A stretch of 8,378 nucleotides of DNA from CADCTB01 sp036269435 (GTDB lineage Bacteria; Actinomycetota; Acidimicrobiia; Acidimicrobiales; AC-14): NCBI GenBank assembly GCA_036269435.1, contig DATASA010000140.1:1-8378 (forward strand), read 5' to 3'. This document shows positions 1 to 6,251 of the stretch, one piece after another. A program made the position numbers and the translations under genes. The notes beneath the pieces were generated by a model. It was given only the letters and a program-made list of their open reading frames with translations. It did not search any database and had not been told where the DNA came from. Each line of letters starts with the position of its first letter. Within the stretch, counting starts at the first letter, position 1.

Positions 1-59
1 AAACTGCGGGTCAGGTCGAATGCTTCGAGAATCTCCATGATCTCCTCGTCAGACTTCAC
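1..59 (-). CDS. Transposase N-terminus, probably IS21-like (partial, runs off window)
   Basis: Only the first 19 complete codons are inside the window. They read VKSDEEIMEILEAFDLTRS, which resembles the start of actinobacterial IS21-type transposases, where this segment precedes a helix-turn-helix that binds the element's ends. The GTG start at 59 is fixed by an excellent Shine-Dalgarno, GAGGAG at 66-71 (minus strand), six bases upstream. The family name rests on recall of similar N-termini, since the DDE catalytic domain lies outside the window. It could belong to another transposase family with the same N-terminal helix. An intact element would need the rest of this gene and, for IS21, a downstream ATPase helper gene to the left. 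Confidence 0.6.
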   Translation of the reverse strand, partial: MKSDEEIMEILEAFDLTRS

Positions 60-80
60 GTGCTTCTCCTCGGTGGCTGG

Positions 81-102
81 GTGCTTAGACACGCTCAGCA
101 CA
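81..102 (-). mobile_element. Candidate terminal end of the insertion sequence
   Basis: Read on the minus strand from 102, the sequence begins TGTGCTGAGCGTGTC and lies about 40 nt upstream of the transposase GTG. That is where an IS21-type end, which starts with TG, would be expected. The segment 81-101 also has inverted arms GTGCT and AGCAC. The opposite end is outside the window, so neither the inverted-repeat match nor a target duplication can be tested. Confidence 0.25.
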
Positions 103-143
103 CCGGGGAGGAGCGCCCCGGAGGTGGACCCTCGGGGCAACTG

Positions 144-284
144 TCAATCGGAAAGGCAGATCTGGTGGCCGCCATCGCGCAGTTCGCGTGGCCGCCAGCG
201 TTCAGTTTCTTGGCCGTCTCCGTTCAGGATCTCATGGCCGCTGACAGTCACCGAGGCGAGCGTTCCCGACTGCGACTTCGCCAT
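144..284 (-). CDS. Doubtful small ORF, 46 residues, unknown function
   Basis: An ATG at 284 opens a 46-residue frame ending in TGA at 144-146, and an in-frame GTG at 323 could extend it. The composition is protein-like (start MAKSQSGTLASVTVSG, end GGHQICLSD), and roughly 70% of third positions are G or C, lower than in the sure genes nearby. No good Shine-Dalgarno precedes the ATG. I do not recognise the product. It lies between the IS end and the secreted repeat protein, so it could be a remnant of a gene disturbed by the insertion. It may equally be chance. Confidence 0.18.
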   Translation of the reverse strand: MAKSQSGTLASVTVSGHEILNGDGQETERWRPRELRDGGHQICLSD

Positions 285-371
285 CCCGTTCGTCTGAGTC
301 TCAGGCTGGCCGCAACGCCTCACAGATGCGACCGGGGTTGGGCCTCACCCCGTCGAGCGGACACCCGATCT

Positions 372-388
372 GCCAGGGTGGTCCTGGC
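372..388 (-). terminator. Candidate terminator hairpin after the secreted repeat protein
   Basis: GCCAGG (372-377) and CCTGGC (383-388) form a 6-bp GC-rich stem with a 5-nt loop, 55-71 nt downstream of the stop codon of the 444-2654 gene. There is no U-tract, as is common for actinobacterial hairpins, so the terminator role is inferred only from position. Nothing else clear is seen in 285-443. Confidence 0.25.
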
Positions 389-443
389 CGGAGGGAGTCC
401 CAGATGGCTGACATGACAGTGACGTGACCGGCTCGGCGGTCCG

Positions 444-2654
444 TCAGGAGATCCAGCCCTCGATGTCGACGACGATCTGAGTGGTCGTCGGACTGTAGAT
501 GCTCACGTTGCCGCCGACGCCAACCCGGACCAGAGCCAGGTTCGGCCGGGTTTCGACGGGGCCGTAGTTGAGGTCCGAGGCCAGCGGGAGAGCGCTGCCG
601 GAGGGGAAGTCGGTGACGAAGCCGGCGCCGGCGGGGTCGACCACCGTGACATTGAGGATCACCGCGCTCACCCCCGAAGCCGGTACGCCGCCCCGGCCTG
701 TGACTGGCACCGTGAGTGTCCCGCCACCGGCGAGGGGCCCGGCGAAGCCACCCGTACCTGTGCCGTCGCGGGTGTCGAGGATACGGGCCGGGGCCAACGC
801 TGTCAGCAAGCCGCCGGTCCCGCCGGAGGAGTTATCGCCGAACCAGCCACTTACGTCGACGACGACGTCGACCGAGCCGGCGGCGTTGAAGATCGTCACC
901 TTGCCGCCGACGCCGAGCTTGGCGATCGCCCGGTTCGAGACGGTTTCGCCGGCGTTGAAATTGACGTTGGCGGCCCAGGGACGGGGCTCTCCGGTGGGGT
1001 GGACCGTCAGGAAACTGGCCGCCGTGGTGTTCGTCGCCGCGACGTTGATGACCGCGGCCGACACGCCGGTGGCCGGCACGCCACCGCGACCGGTCACCTG
1101 GAGGTCCAGGCTCTCTCCGGCGTTGAGGCGCACGCCGCCCCCTGCACCGGTCCGGGTGTCGAGGATGCGGGCCGGCACCAACGCGTTGTAGCGACCTGGG
1201 TCGCCTGGGACGACGGGGCCTCCGGCGTCCGAGTACCAGCCGGCCACGTCGAACACGACGTGGGTGGCGCCGACGGGATTGAACATCGACACCCGCCCGC
1301 CCACGCCGACCTTCACCACGACGAGGTTGGGGACGGTCTTGCCTGCAGTGAAGTTGAGATTCGAGGTCGGGGGGCGGAGGGCCCCGGCCGGAAAGAGCGT
1401 CAGGTAGCCGGGGGTGGTCGGCTGGGTGACCGTCACGTTCACCGCCACCGCGGATACCCCCGTCTCAGGGACGCCGCCGCGGCCGGTGACCTGCACGTCG
1501 ACCGTCGCACCGGGTCCGATCGCCCCGACGATGCCCCCCGTGCCGTCCCGGGTGTCGAGGATGCGGGCGGGGGTCAGTGGCATGTATCGGCCGCCCGGGT
1601 CGGGGGGGCCGAAGACGTTCAGGGTGGCGGTGCCGTCGGTCGGGCTACCGGACACCGCGTAGAGCCGGGACCCATCAGGGCTGAACGCGAGTCCTCCGGT
1701 CAGAACCGTGTTCGACGTGCCCCCGAGGTCGTACTCGAACAGCAACTGCGACGGGTCGCCCAGGCGGAAGACGTCGACGTCGGGCGAGTAGATCCCGTTT
1801 CTTCCGGCGGCGAGGAGCCCGCCGGCCGCCGCCGTCGCCTCGACTGCGGTGGGGTACGGGCCCGTCGGATAGACGACGCCCGCCTGGGCCAGCGGGTCGA
1901 TGCCGAAGGTGCGGATTTCGTAGGGGTAGCCGGCGGCGAGGGCGAAGGTGTGACCGTCCGGCATGACCTCGGCGTCCTCGGCATTGCTTGCGCCGGTGGT
2001 CAGGGACGCGGTCACGACAGGCGCGCCACTGGACACGTCCATGCGGACCAGCGTCGCCGGGCTCAGCCCGAGGTCGAAGCCGAGGAGCACGTTCCGGTCG
2101 ACGGGGCTGCCGAACAGGAAGGGGCAATAGAACAGCTGGTTCGCTGGGTAGGTCGTCGTCACCCCCGTCGCCGGGTCGATGGACGCGAGATGGGGGCTTT
2201 CGGCGCAGTTGCCGGTGGTCGTCCACAGCTTGCCGCCCGCCTTCACCACCGCGTTCGGCTTCACCAGGACCCCGGCGCCAAGCGAGCCGGTCGAGGCCAG
2301 GGTCGCGGTGTCGAAGGTGTCGATGCGCCCGACGGTGGTGCCGGCCACGTACAGCGTGGATCCGTCAATCAGCATGGCGCCCGCGCCGGGGACGGAAAGC
2401 GTGGCGAGCACGGCGTCGTCGCGGTCGAGCACCGTCACCCGGCTGGAGGCGGGAGACGAGATGAAGACCCGCTGAGTGACGGGGTCGACCTGGATGGCCC
2501 CGAAACCCCCGGGCAACGGCGTGACCCCGGCGGGCGTGAAGAGCGGGGCCCCGCTTCCGGGCGCTGCCGCGGCGGATACGGTCGCGCCGATGCCGGCGGT
2601 CCCGCCGGCCACGGTAAGGGCGACGAGAAGAGGGACGATCTGTCGAATGCGCAT
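444..2654 (-). CDS. Secreted beta-propeller-like protein with three C-terminal ARILDTR...GW modules
   Basis: The predicted product is 736 residues and exported. A Sec signal peptide occupies about 1-30 (MRIRQIVPLLVALTVAGG, then an Ala-rich cleavage region). Residues ~40-348 look like a YVTN/SMP-30-type beta-propeller, with blade-like strands such as RVTVLDRDD and LAFSPDGSRLYAVSG; Cys150 and Cys177 may form a disulfide. Three homologous modules follow, at ~356-475, 488-607 and 617-736. Each opens with ARILDTR (363, 495, 623), contains VTGRGGVP, and ends with a D(V/I)xGW motif (W473, W604, W734). The third module ends at the stop codon. The ATG at 2654 is chosen because GGAGG (2664-2668, minus) lies 9 nt upstream and the signal peptide starts there; the 124-codon open extension upstream is Arg/Ser-rich noise. 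Modules of this kind recur at the C-termini of actinobacterial extracellular proteins, but their ligand is not known to me. The gene appears monocistronic. The function is probably extracellular binding, and no catalytic motif was seen. Confidence 0.92.
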   Translation of the reverse strand: MRIRQIVPLLVALTVAGGTAGIGATVSAAAAPGSGAPLFTPAGVTPLPGGFGAIQVDPVTQRVFISSPASSRVTVLDRDDAVLATLSVPGAGAMLIDGSTLYVAGTTVGRIDTFDTATLASTGSLGAGVLVKPNAVVKAGGKLWTTTGNCAESPHLASIDPATGVTTTYPANQLFYCPFLFGSPVDRNVLLGFDLGLSPATLVRMDVSSGAPVVTASLTTGASNAEDAEVMPDGHTFALAAGYPYEIRTFGIDPLAQAGVVYPTGPYPTAVEATAAAGGLLAAGRNGIYSPDVDVFRLGDPSQLLFEYDLGGTSNTVLTGGLAFSPDGSRLYAVSGSPTDGTATLNVFGPPDPGGRYMPLTPARILDTRDGTGGIVGAIGPGATVDVQVTGRGGVPETGVSAVAVNVTVTQPTTPGYLTLFPAGALRPPTSNLNFTAGKTVPNLVVVKVGVGGRVSMFNPVGATHVVFDVAGWYSDAGGPVVPGDPGRYNALVPARILDTRTGAGGGVRLNAGESLDLQVTGRGGVPATGVSAAVINVAATNTTAASFLTVHPTGEPRPWAANVNFNAGETVSNRAIAKLGVGGKVTIFNAAGSVDVVVDVSGWFGDNSSGGTGGLLTALAPARILDTRDGTGTGGFAGPLAGGGTLTVPVTGRGGVPASGVSAVILNVTVVDPAGAGFVTDFPSGSALPLASDLNYGPVETRPNLALVRVGVGGNVSIYSPTTTQIVVDIEGWIS
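447..806 (-). repeat. Module 3 of the three-fold protein repeat, ending at the C-terminus
   Basis: Encodes residues ~617-736. The motifs are ARILDTRDGTGTGG, VTGRGGVPASGVSAVILNVT, VGVGGNVSIYSP and VVDIEGWIS, with the stop directly after. The tight C-terminal end argues that each ~120-residue unit is a self-contained fold ending at the GW motif. Confidence 0.85.
834..1193 (-). repeat. Module 2 of the three-fold protein repeat
   Basis: Encodes residues ~488-607. The motifs are ARILDTRTGAGG, VTGRGGVPATGVSAAVINV, the conserved N-F-x-A-G-E-T-V-x-N segment, KLGVGGKVTIFN and VVVDVSGWFGD. A Ser/Gly-rich linker (NSSGGTGG) separates it from module 3. Confidence 0.85.
1230..1589 (-). repeat. Module 1 of the three-fold protein repeat
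   Basis: Encodes residues ~356-475. It starts RYMPLTPARILDTRDGTGG, carries VTGRGGVPETGVSAVAVNVT in the middle and ends VVFDVAGWYSD. It is separated from module 2 by a Gly/Pro linker (GGPVVPGDPG). The DNA around each ARILDTR motif is also conserved between modules, for example the plus-strand string GTGTCGAGGATGCGGGC. Confidence 0.85.
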
Positions 2655-2949
2655 CGCCTTGGGCCTCCGGGATCGTCTCGACGGCCCGCCGACCCGGAGG
2701 TCGACGCGCCGAAGCGCGGTAGACACGCTTCGCGTCGTTTTCGACACGCCGGCCGAGCCCCTTGAGCGGTATCTTCGGAGAAGGGTCGCCCCGGGACCTC
2801 CGAGCACAGATCGAGAAGAGGGACCCTTTCCGCTCCGGGGGGGCCAGAGCGTCGAGCCGCCGGTCGCGCTCAACCGTCGAGCGATCGCCGCCCGGCTCCG
2901 CTCGTAGGCATCGAAGCCGTCCGACGGTGAACGCCGCGTCGGGTGACCC
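2655..2949. other. Intergenic region upstream of the secreted repeat protein
   Basis: No convincing gene is seen; the open frames on both strands here are Arg/Ser-rich shadows. The stretch should hold the promoter of the 444-2654 gene. The only structure noted is an inverted repeat, GAAGCG (2711-2716) and CGCTTC (2726-2731), with a 9-nt spacer. No clear -35/-10 pair was found. Confidence 0.4.
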
Positions 2950-3066
2950 TCAGCTGTACGGGAGCAGTGTGCCCCGCCGTCCGTTGACGAGCTCCCCAGC
3001 GGCGCCGAAGCCGGGCACGTGCACATCGAGGTGTATCGCTGCGGGGTGGTGCGGGTTGCTCAGCTG
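2950..3066 (-). other. Coding-like stretch in a second frame, possible frameshifted gene tail
   Basis: Immediately downstream of the small ORF at 3060-3251, the minus strand reads protein-like sequence in a different frame (AQLSNPHHPAAIHLDVHVPG ... NGRRGTLLPYS) to a TGA at 2950-2952. About 85% of third positions in this frame are G or C, matching the real genes. It has no start codon of its own with a Shine-Dalgarno. It may be the tail of the 3060-3251 ORF separated by a frameshift. The product is not recognised. Confidence 0.25.
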
Positions 3067-3251
3067 GGCGCCCTCCGGTCGGACCAGCCCTCTCCCTCGA
3101 GGGCCACTGGGAAGCGAGTGTGCAGGCACTCGGCGATCTTGAGCCGGCGGTGGCTGACCACCTCCCTGCCCACCAGGCACCGTAGGAGCGCGCCAGGACC
3201 GACGATCGCTCCCCGCCGTCGATCGTGCGGGGCGCCGACCGTGACCGTCAT
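3060..3251 (-). CDS. Possible small ORF, 63 residues, downstream of the nitrilase
   Basis: The ATG at 3251 lies 28 nt after the nitrilase stop on the same strand, and TGA is at 3060-3062. By my hand count the G/C content per codon position is about 75, 57 and 86% (first, second, third), the pattern expected of coding DNA here. The sequence starts MTVTVGAPHDRRRGAIVGPG and contains LLRCLVGREVVSHRRLKIAE. I recognise no family. There is no strong Shine-Dalgarno, so it might be translated by coupling to the nitrilase, or might be a decaying gene whose end lies in another frame (2950-3066). Confidence that it is expressed is low. Confidence 0.33.
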   Translation of the reverse strand: MTVTVGAPHDRRRGAIVGPGALLRCLVGREVVSHRRLKIAECLHTRFPVALEGEGWSDRRAPS

Positions 3252-3279
3252 CTGGACGACACCGACCGCGATCCGAACC

Positions 3280-4218
3280 TCAGCTGTCGAACACCGCCGC
3301 TGGTTTCGGCCGGGTGTCGACCGTGAGGGTGAACACGTCGGACCGGGCGTAGTGACCGACCGGATCGAACTGGCGCCTCGACGCCCGCGCCCGGGTCACG
3401 TCCACCTCCGCCATCAGGATCCCCTCCTGTTCTACGAGGGGCCCGGCCAAGAGTTCGCCCTCTGGGCCGACGATGGCGGTATTGCCACGGGACAACCAAT
3501 CGTCGTCGCCGCCGTAGATGGCGTCGCGGCCAACGATGTCAGCCGGCACGTCGGACCCGCGCAGGCAAAAGTTCACGCCGACGACGAACACCCGGCCCTC
3601 CTTCGCTATGTGGCGCAAAGTCGGGACCCACACCTCGCTGTTGTCCCACGTTGGGGCCAGCCAGATGTCGATGCCCTGGGCGTACATGGCCGCCCGGGCC
3701 AGCGGCATGTAGTTCTCCCAGCAGGTCAGCCCGCCGAGACGGCCGAATGGAGTGTCGATCACCAGCAACGTGGACCCGTCGCCCATTCCCCATACCAACC
3801 GTTCGCCGCCAGTCGGCATGAGCTTGCGGTGCTTGCCCAGCAGCGCTCCGTCGGGACCGAAGTAGAGCTGAGTGTTGTACAGCGTCGTGCCTTCGCGCTC
3901 GTTCACGCCGATGGAGACGTAGACCCCGGCCGCCCGGGCCGCCTCGCCGAGCGCGTCGGTGGCCGGACCTGGGACGTCGACCGACTGGTCGAGGAGGCGC
4001 GCGAACCAGTCCGCCTGCCCGTCGTCCCAAGGGCGGCAGCGCCACACCCAATCCGGATACGTCGGCACGAACGTCTCGGGAAAGACGACGAGGCCTGCAC
4101 CACCGTCCGCTTTGGCCTTGTCCACCAAGCCGCACGCCTTATCGACGGTGGCTTCCCGGTCGAGAAAGACGGGAGCGGCCTGCACGGCGGCGACAACGAC
4201 GGGCTGCACGGGCAACAC
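3280..4218 (-). CDS. Nitrilase (carbon-nitrogen hydrolase superfamily)
   Basis: A 312-residue cytosolic enzyme predicted to hydrolyse a nitrile to the carboxylic acid and ammonia. The Glu-Lys-Cys triad of the superfamily is visible: Glu48 in FPETF, Lys132 in KHRKLMPTGGER and Cys166 in GGLTCWENYMPLARAAMY. Glu139 in the GGER segment matches the family's second structural Glu. The CWENYMPLAR signature and the PTWDNSE segment (189-195) place it with true nitrilases (EC 3.5.5.1-like) rather than amidases or carbamoylases. The length is near the short end of the usual 310-380. The substrate class, aromatic or aliphatic, cannot be read from the sequence. The start is the GTG at 4218, with a second in-frame GTG at 4209 as the alternative; neither has a clear Shine-Dalgarno. 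It follows a possible 78-residue ORF by 36 nt and is divergent from padR. Confidence 0.94.
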   Translation of the reverse strand: MLPVQPVVVAAVQAAPVFLDREATVDKACGLVDKAKADGGAGLVVFPETFVPTYPDWVWRCRPWDDGQADWFARLLDQSVDVPGPATDALGEAARAAGVYVSIGVNEREGTTLYNTQLYFGPDGALLGKHRKLMPTGGERLVWGMGDGSTLLVIDTPFGRLGGLTCWENYMPLARAAMYAQGIDIWLAPTWDNSEVWVPTLRHIAKEGRVFVVGVNFCLRGSDVPADIVGRDAIYGGDDDWLSRGNTAIVGPEGELLAGPLVEQEGILMAEVDVTRARASRRQFDPVGHYARSDVFTLTVDTRPKPAAVFDS

Positions 4219-4254
4219 GGTAACCGGCGGCCGCGCGTCCGGACTCTGCGCGCG

Positions 4255-4491
4255 TCATCGACCGATGGAAGTCATCAGCTCGTCGAGCGAGTCCGGCTGT
4301 TCCGGCGGAGCCCACTCGGTGAGCGGCGCAATTCCTCGTGCGATGTCCTCCCGGCGTCCGCAAGAAACGACGACCGGGTCCCGCAGGAGGAACGGCTTGC
4401 GGCGCGGCGTCGGCATCGTCGAGCAATGGATTGCAGTGGTCTCGTTCCGCACGCGGATCGCCGAGCGGGTCGTGGGCAGATCGTTCGACAA
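4255..4491 (-). CDS. Possible small ORF, 78 residues, directly upstream of the nitrilase
   Basis: A minus-strand frame opens at TTG 4491 (alternatives GTG 4452 and ATG 4416) and ends in TGA 36 nt before the nitrilase start. About 79% of third positions are G or C, against about 63% of first positions and fewer of second, which is coding-like. It encodes two Cys (in AIHCST and VVVSCGRRED) and an acidic C-terminus (EWAPPEQPDSLDELMTSIGR). No family is recognised and no Shine-Dalgarno precedes any start. If real, it probably shares the nitrilase transcript. An in-frame TAG just upstream of 4491 limits any extension. It contains one copy of the 26-nt repeat. Confidence 0.35.
   Translation of the reverse strand: MSNDLPTTRSAIRVRNETTAIHCSTMPTPRRKPFLLRDPVVVSCGRREDIARGIAPLTEWAPPEQPDSLDELMTSIGR
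4368..4402. repeat. Copy 1 of a 26-nt repeat with imperfect palindrome
   Basis: 4368-4393 matches 6334-6360 with one substitution and one inserted base, including an uninterrupted 18-nt identity. The palindromic core has left arm CCGCAGGAGG (4381-4390), spacer AA and right arm CGGCTTGCGG (4393-4402). Its right arm differs from copy 2 at three positions, so only the outer CCGCA/TGCGG pairs. It lies inside the possible small ORF upstream of the nitrilase. Confidence 0.5.
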
Positions 4492-4548
4492 CGCCCACTG
4501 CGATACCTTGTAGCTCTACGCATGGCTGTTCCACGTATGGAGGGACCG
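4492..4548. promoter_or_regulatory. Divergent control region between the nitrilase unit and padR
   Basis: This short region separates the possible minus-strand small ORF from padR and must hold the padR promoter unless that lies further upstream. A TANNNT-type -10 candidate, TACCTT, is at 4504-4509 (plus), with no convincing -35. TACG (4517-4520) and CGTA (4534-4537) form a weak inverted repeat near the start codon. The padR Shine-Dalgarno GGAGG is at 4539-4543. PadR proteins usually repress their own operon, so an operator is expected here, but no classical ATGT-N-ACAT site is seen. Confidence 0.35.
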
Positions 4549-4908
4549 GTGCAGATCGACAAGGACCTGGTGGCGGCGTCGGCGACACCGCTCGTGCTGG
4601 CGATCCTGGCCGAGGGCGAAAGCTACGGGTACGCCATCCTGAGGCGCGTTCGGGAACTGTCCGACGGCGACTTGGAGTGGACCGACGGGATGCTCTACCC
4701 CCTCCTGCAGCGCCTGCACCGGCTCGAGTACGTGACCGCTGAGTGGCGGACGCCGCCCGAGGGCCGGCGGAGGCGGTACTACGCCATGACCGACGTTGGG
4801 CACGCGGCTCTGGCGGACCACCAGCGGCAGTGGCTGGTGGTGACCCGGACCTTGGGCGATGTCTGGAGGGGCGCCGGTCGGCTGCCGTTCGCCCCGGGGA
4901 CAGCGTGA
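4549..4908 (+). CDS. PadR-family transcriptional regulator
   Basis: A 119-residue winged-helix DNA-binding protein of the PadR family. Residues 6-35 hold the typical start (LVAASATPLVLAILAEGESY, then GYAILRRVREL). The recognition-helix region is DGMLYPLLQRLHRLEYV (46-62) and the wing is GRRRRYYAMTDVG (72-84), followed by a short helical tail. The start is taken as GTG 4549 because GGAGG lies five bases upstream and homologues commonly begin at the xIDKDLVA segment; ATG 4537 and ATG 4522 are in frame and possible but lack a Shine-Dalgarno. Its stop overlaps the start of the membrane-protein gene by 4 bp, so the two are translationally coupled. PadR next to a permease-prefix membrane protein is a recurrent pairing in which PadR probably represses the unit. 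The inducer is unknown. Confidence 0.92.
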   Translation: MQIDKDLVAASATPLVLAILAEGESYGYAILRRVRELSDGDLEWTDGMLYPLLQRLHRLEYVTAEWRTPPEGRRRRYYAMTDVGHAALADHQRQWLVVTRTLGDVWRGAGRLPFAPGTA

Positions 4909-6251
4909 GCCCCGTGGAGGTTCTGGAGACGCAGATCGCCGAGTGGCGTGCGTTCGTCGAACGCCGTCCCGGCGTCGCGAGACCGGACGCGGAGGAGTTG
5001 GAAGCCCATCTGCGCGACCAGATCGCCGACTTGTGCGCCGCCGGCCTGGCCAAGGACGAGGCGTTCCTGGTCGCAGTGAAGCGAATGGGCGCGCTCGACG
5101 ACCTCTCTCGCGAATTCGCACGGGAGCACAGCGGCCGGCTCTGGCGACAGCTCGTCCTCGACAGCGCCGAGGATCTGCCGCCGGCGGACACCCGGTGGCG
5201 GGAGGCCGCCCTCTTCGCCATTGCCGCGGCCGTGATCATCCAGGTCGCCCGGCTCGCCGGCGGATTCGACGGCGACCTGCCCTGGGGCGTCCGAAACGGC
5301 GGCCTGTTCGTTCTCCCGGTCCTCGCCGGCTACTTCGCCCGCCTGCGAGGCCTGTCGGTACGCCACTGCCTGCTGGCGGCGACGCCGTGCGCGGTCGCCG
5401 CCGTCCTGATCAACGTCTACCCGTTCGACCACGACGCGGCGACGGAGTACCTGGTGGCGGCCCACCTGCCGGTGGCCCTGTGGTTCGTCGTCGCCTACCC
5501 CTACATGAACGGCGGCCTCCGGTCGCACGAGCAGCGCATGGACTTCGTCCGCTTCACCGGCGAGTGGTCCATCTACTACGTGCTGATCGCCCTCGGCGGC
5601 GGGGTGCTCATGGCGCTGACCAGGATGGTCCTCAAGCCGACCGGGGTCAAGGTCGGGCGGGTGATCGAGTGGGTCCTGCCGTCGGGCGCCGCCGGCGCGG
5701 TGATCGTGGCCGCATGGCTCGTCGAGGCCAAGCAACGGGTCATCGAGAACATGGCGCCGGTGCTGACGATGCTCTTCACGCCCCTCTTCGCGGTGATGCT
5801 GGTCGTGGCGGCCGTCGCCTACGCGGTGACCGGCTTCAGCGGCGCCTTCGACCGGGAGCTCGTCGGCGTCTTCGACGCTTTGCTCGTGGTCGTACTCGGC
5901 CTCGTCCTGTATGGGATGTCGGCCCGGGACCCGTCGGCGCCGGCGGGCGGGATGGACCGCATCCAACTGGTCGCCGTCGGCGCGGCCCTGCTCCTCGACG
6001 TGGTGGTGCTCGCCGCCATGGTGGCGCGCGTCGGCGACCGAGGATTTACTGCCAATCGGACTGCCGCCCTCGGCCTGAACGTCGTGCTGCTCGTCAACCT
6101 GGCCGGGGCCGCCTGGCTCGCCGGCCGGTTCCTCTCGGGCCACGCCACCTTCCACCGCCTGGAGCGATGGCAAACCAGCTACCTGCCGGTCCTCGCCGTG
6201 TGGGTCGCCGCCGTGGTGGTCGTCCTCCCGCCGCTCTTCGCCTTCAGGTGA
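4905..6251 (+). CDS. Multi-pass membrane protein with permease-prefix/HAAS-like N-terminus
   Basis: A 448-residue integral membrane protein. Residues 4-75 form a soluble helical domain (VEVLETQIAEWRAFVER ... ELEAHLRDQIADL ... AVKRMGALDDLSREFAREH), typical of the permease-prefix/HAAS-type domain found beside PadR regulators. About eleven hydrophobic segments follow, near 100-118, 131-148, 153-171, 183-200, 222-240, 256-274, 285-308, 321-338, 354-375, 388-408 and 425-447. The GFTANRTAALGLNVVLLVNL stretch (380-399) is like the conserved part of related PadR-linked membrane proteins. There is no ATP-binding or ABC-permease signature, so transport is not shown. The start is GTG 4905, overlapping the padR stop (GTGA), with GGGGA four bases upstream; GTG 4914 is an alternative. 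The substrate or signal is unknown. Confidence 0.9.
   Translation: MSPVEVLETQIAEWRAFVERRPGVARPDAEELEAHLRDQIADLCAAGLAKDEAFLVAVKRMGALDDLSREFAREHSGRLWRQLVLDSAEDLPPADTRWREAALFAIAAAVIIQVARLAGGFDGDLPWGVRNGGLFVLPVLAGYFARLRGLSVRHCLLAATPCAVAAVLINVYPFDHDAATEYLVAAHLPVALWFVVAYPYMNGGLRSHEQRMDFVRFTGEWSIYYVLIALGGGVLMALTRMVLKPTGVKVGRVIEWVLPSGAAGAVIVAAWLVEAKQRVIENMAPVLTMLFTPLFAVMLVVAAVAYAVTGFSGAFDRELVGVFDALLVVVLGLVLYGMSARDPSAPAGGMDRIQLVAVGAALLLDVVVLAAMVARVGDRGFTANRTAALGLNVVLLVNLAGAAWLAGRFLSGHATFHRLERWQTSYLPVLAVWVAAVVVVLPPLFAFR

Noticed and set aside
200..226. Two GTTCA cores 22 nt apart (200 and 222), considered as a second PHO box
   Set aside because: The 11-nt unit between them does not match, and no phosphate-related gene is adjacent.
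999..2765. Long plus-strand open frame (588 residues) opposite the secreted repeat protein
   Set aside because: It is antisense to a gene with signal peptide, Shine-Dalgarno and recognisable repeats; its translation is Arg/Gly/His-rich without domains, as expected of a high-GC shadow frame.
2654..3026. 124-codon N-terminal extension of the secreted repeat protein
   Set aside because: It is Arg/Ser-rich, lacks a Shine-Dalgarno at its start, and would bury the clear signal peptide starting at 2654.
3019..4548. Upstream extension of the padR frame to 3019
   Set aside because: The extension is antisense to the nitrilase and low in protein character; the family domain begins at 4549 with GGAGG just upstream.
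4701..4708. CCTCCTGC inside padR as a third copy of the palindrome arm
   Set aside because: Only 8 nt match, with no second arm, inside conserved coding sequence for the recognition-helix region.
4779..6173. Minus-strand 464-residue frame opposite the membrane protein
   Set aside because: Rich in His, Asp, Arg and Gly with no hydrophobic core, it mirrors the codon bias of the plus-strand gene and has no recognisable domain.
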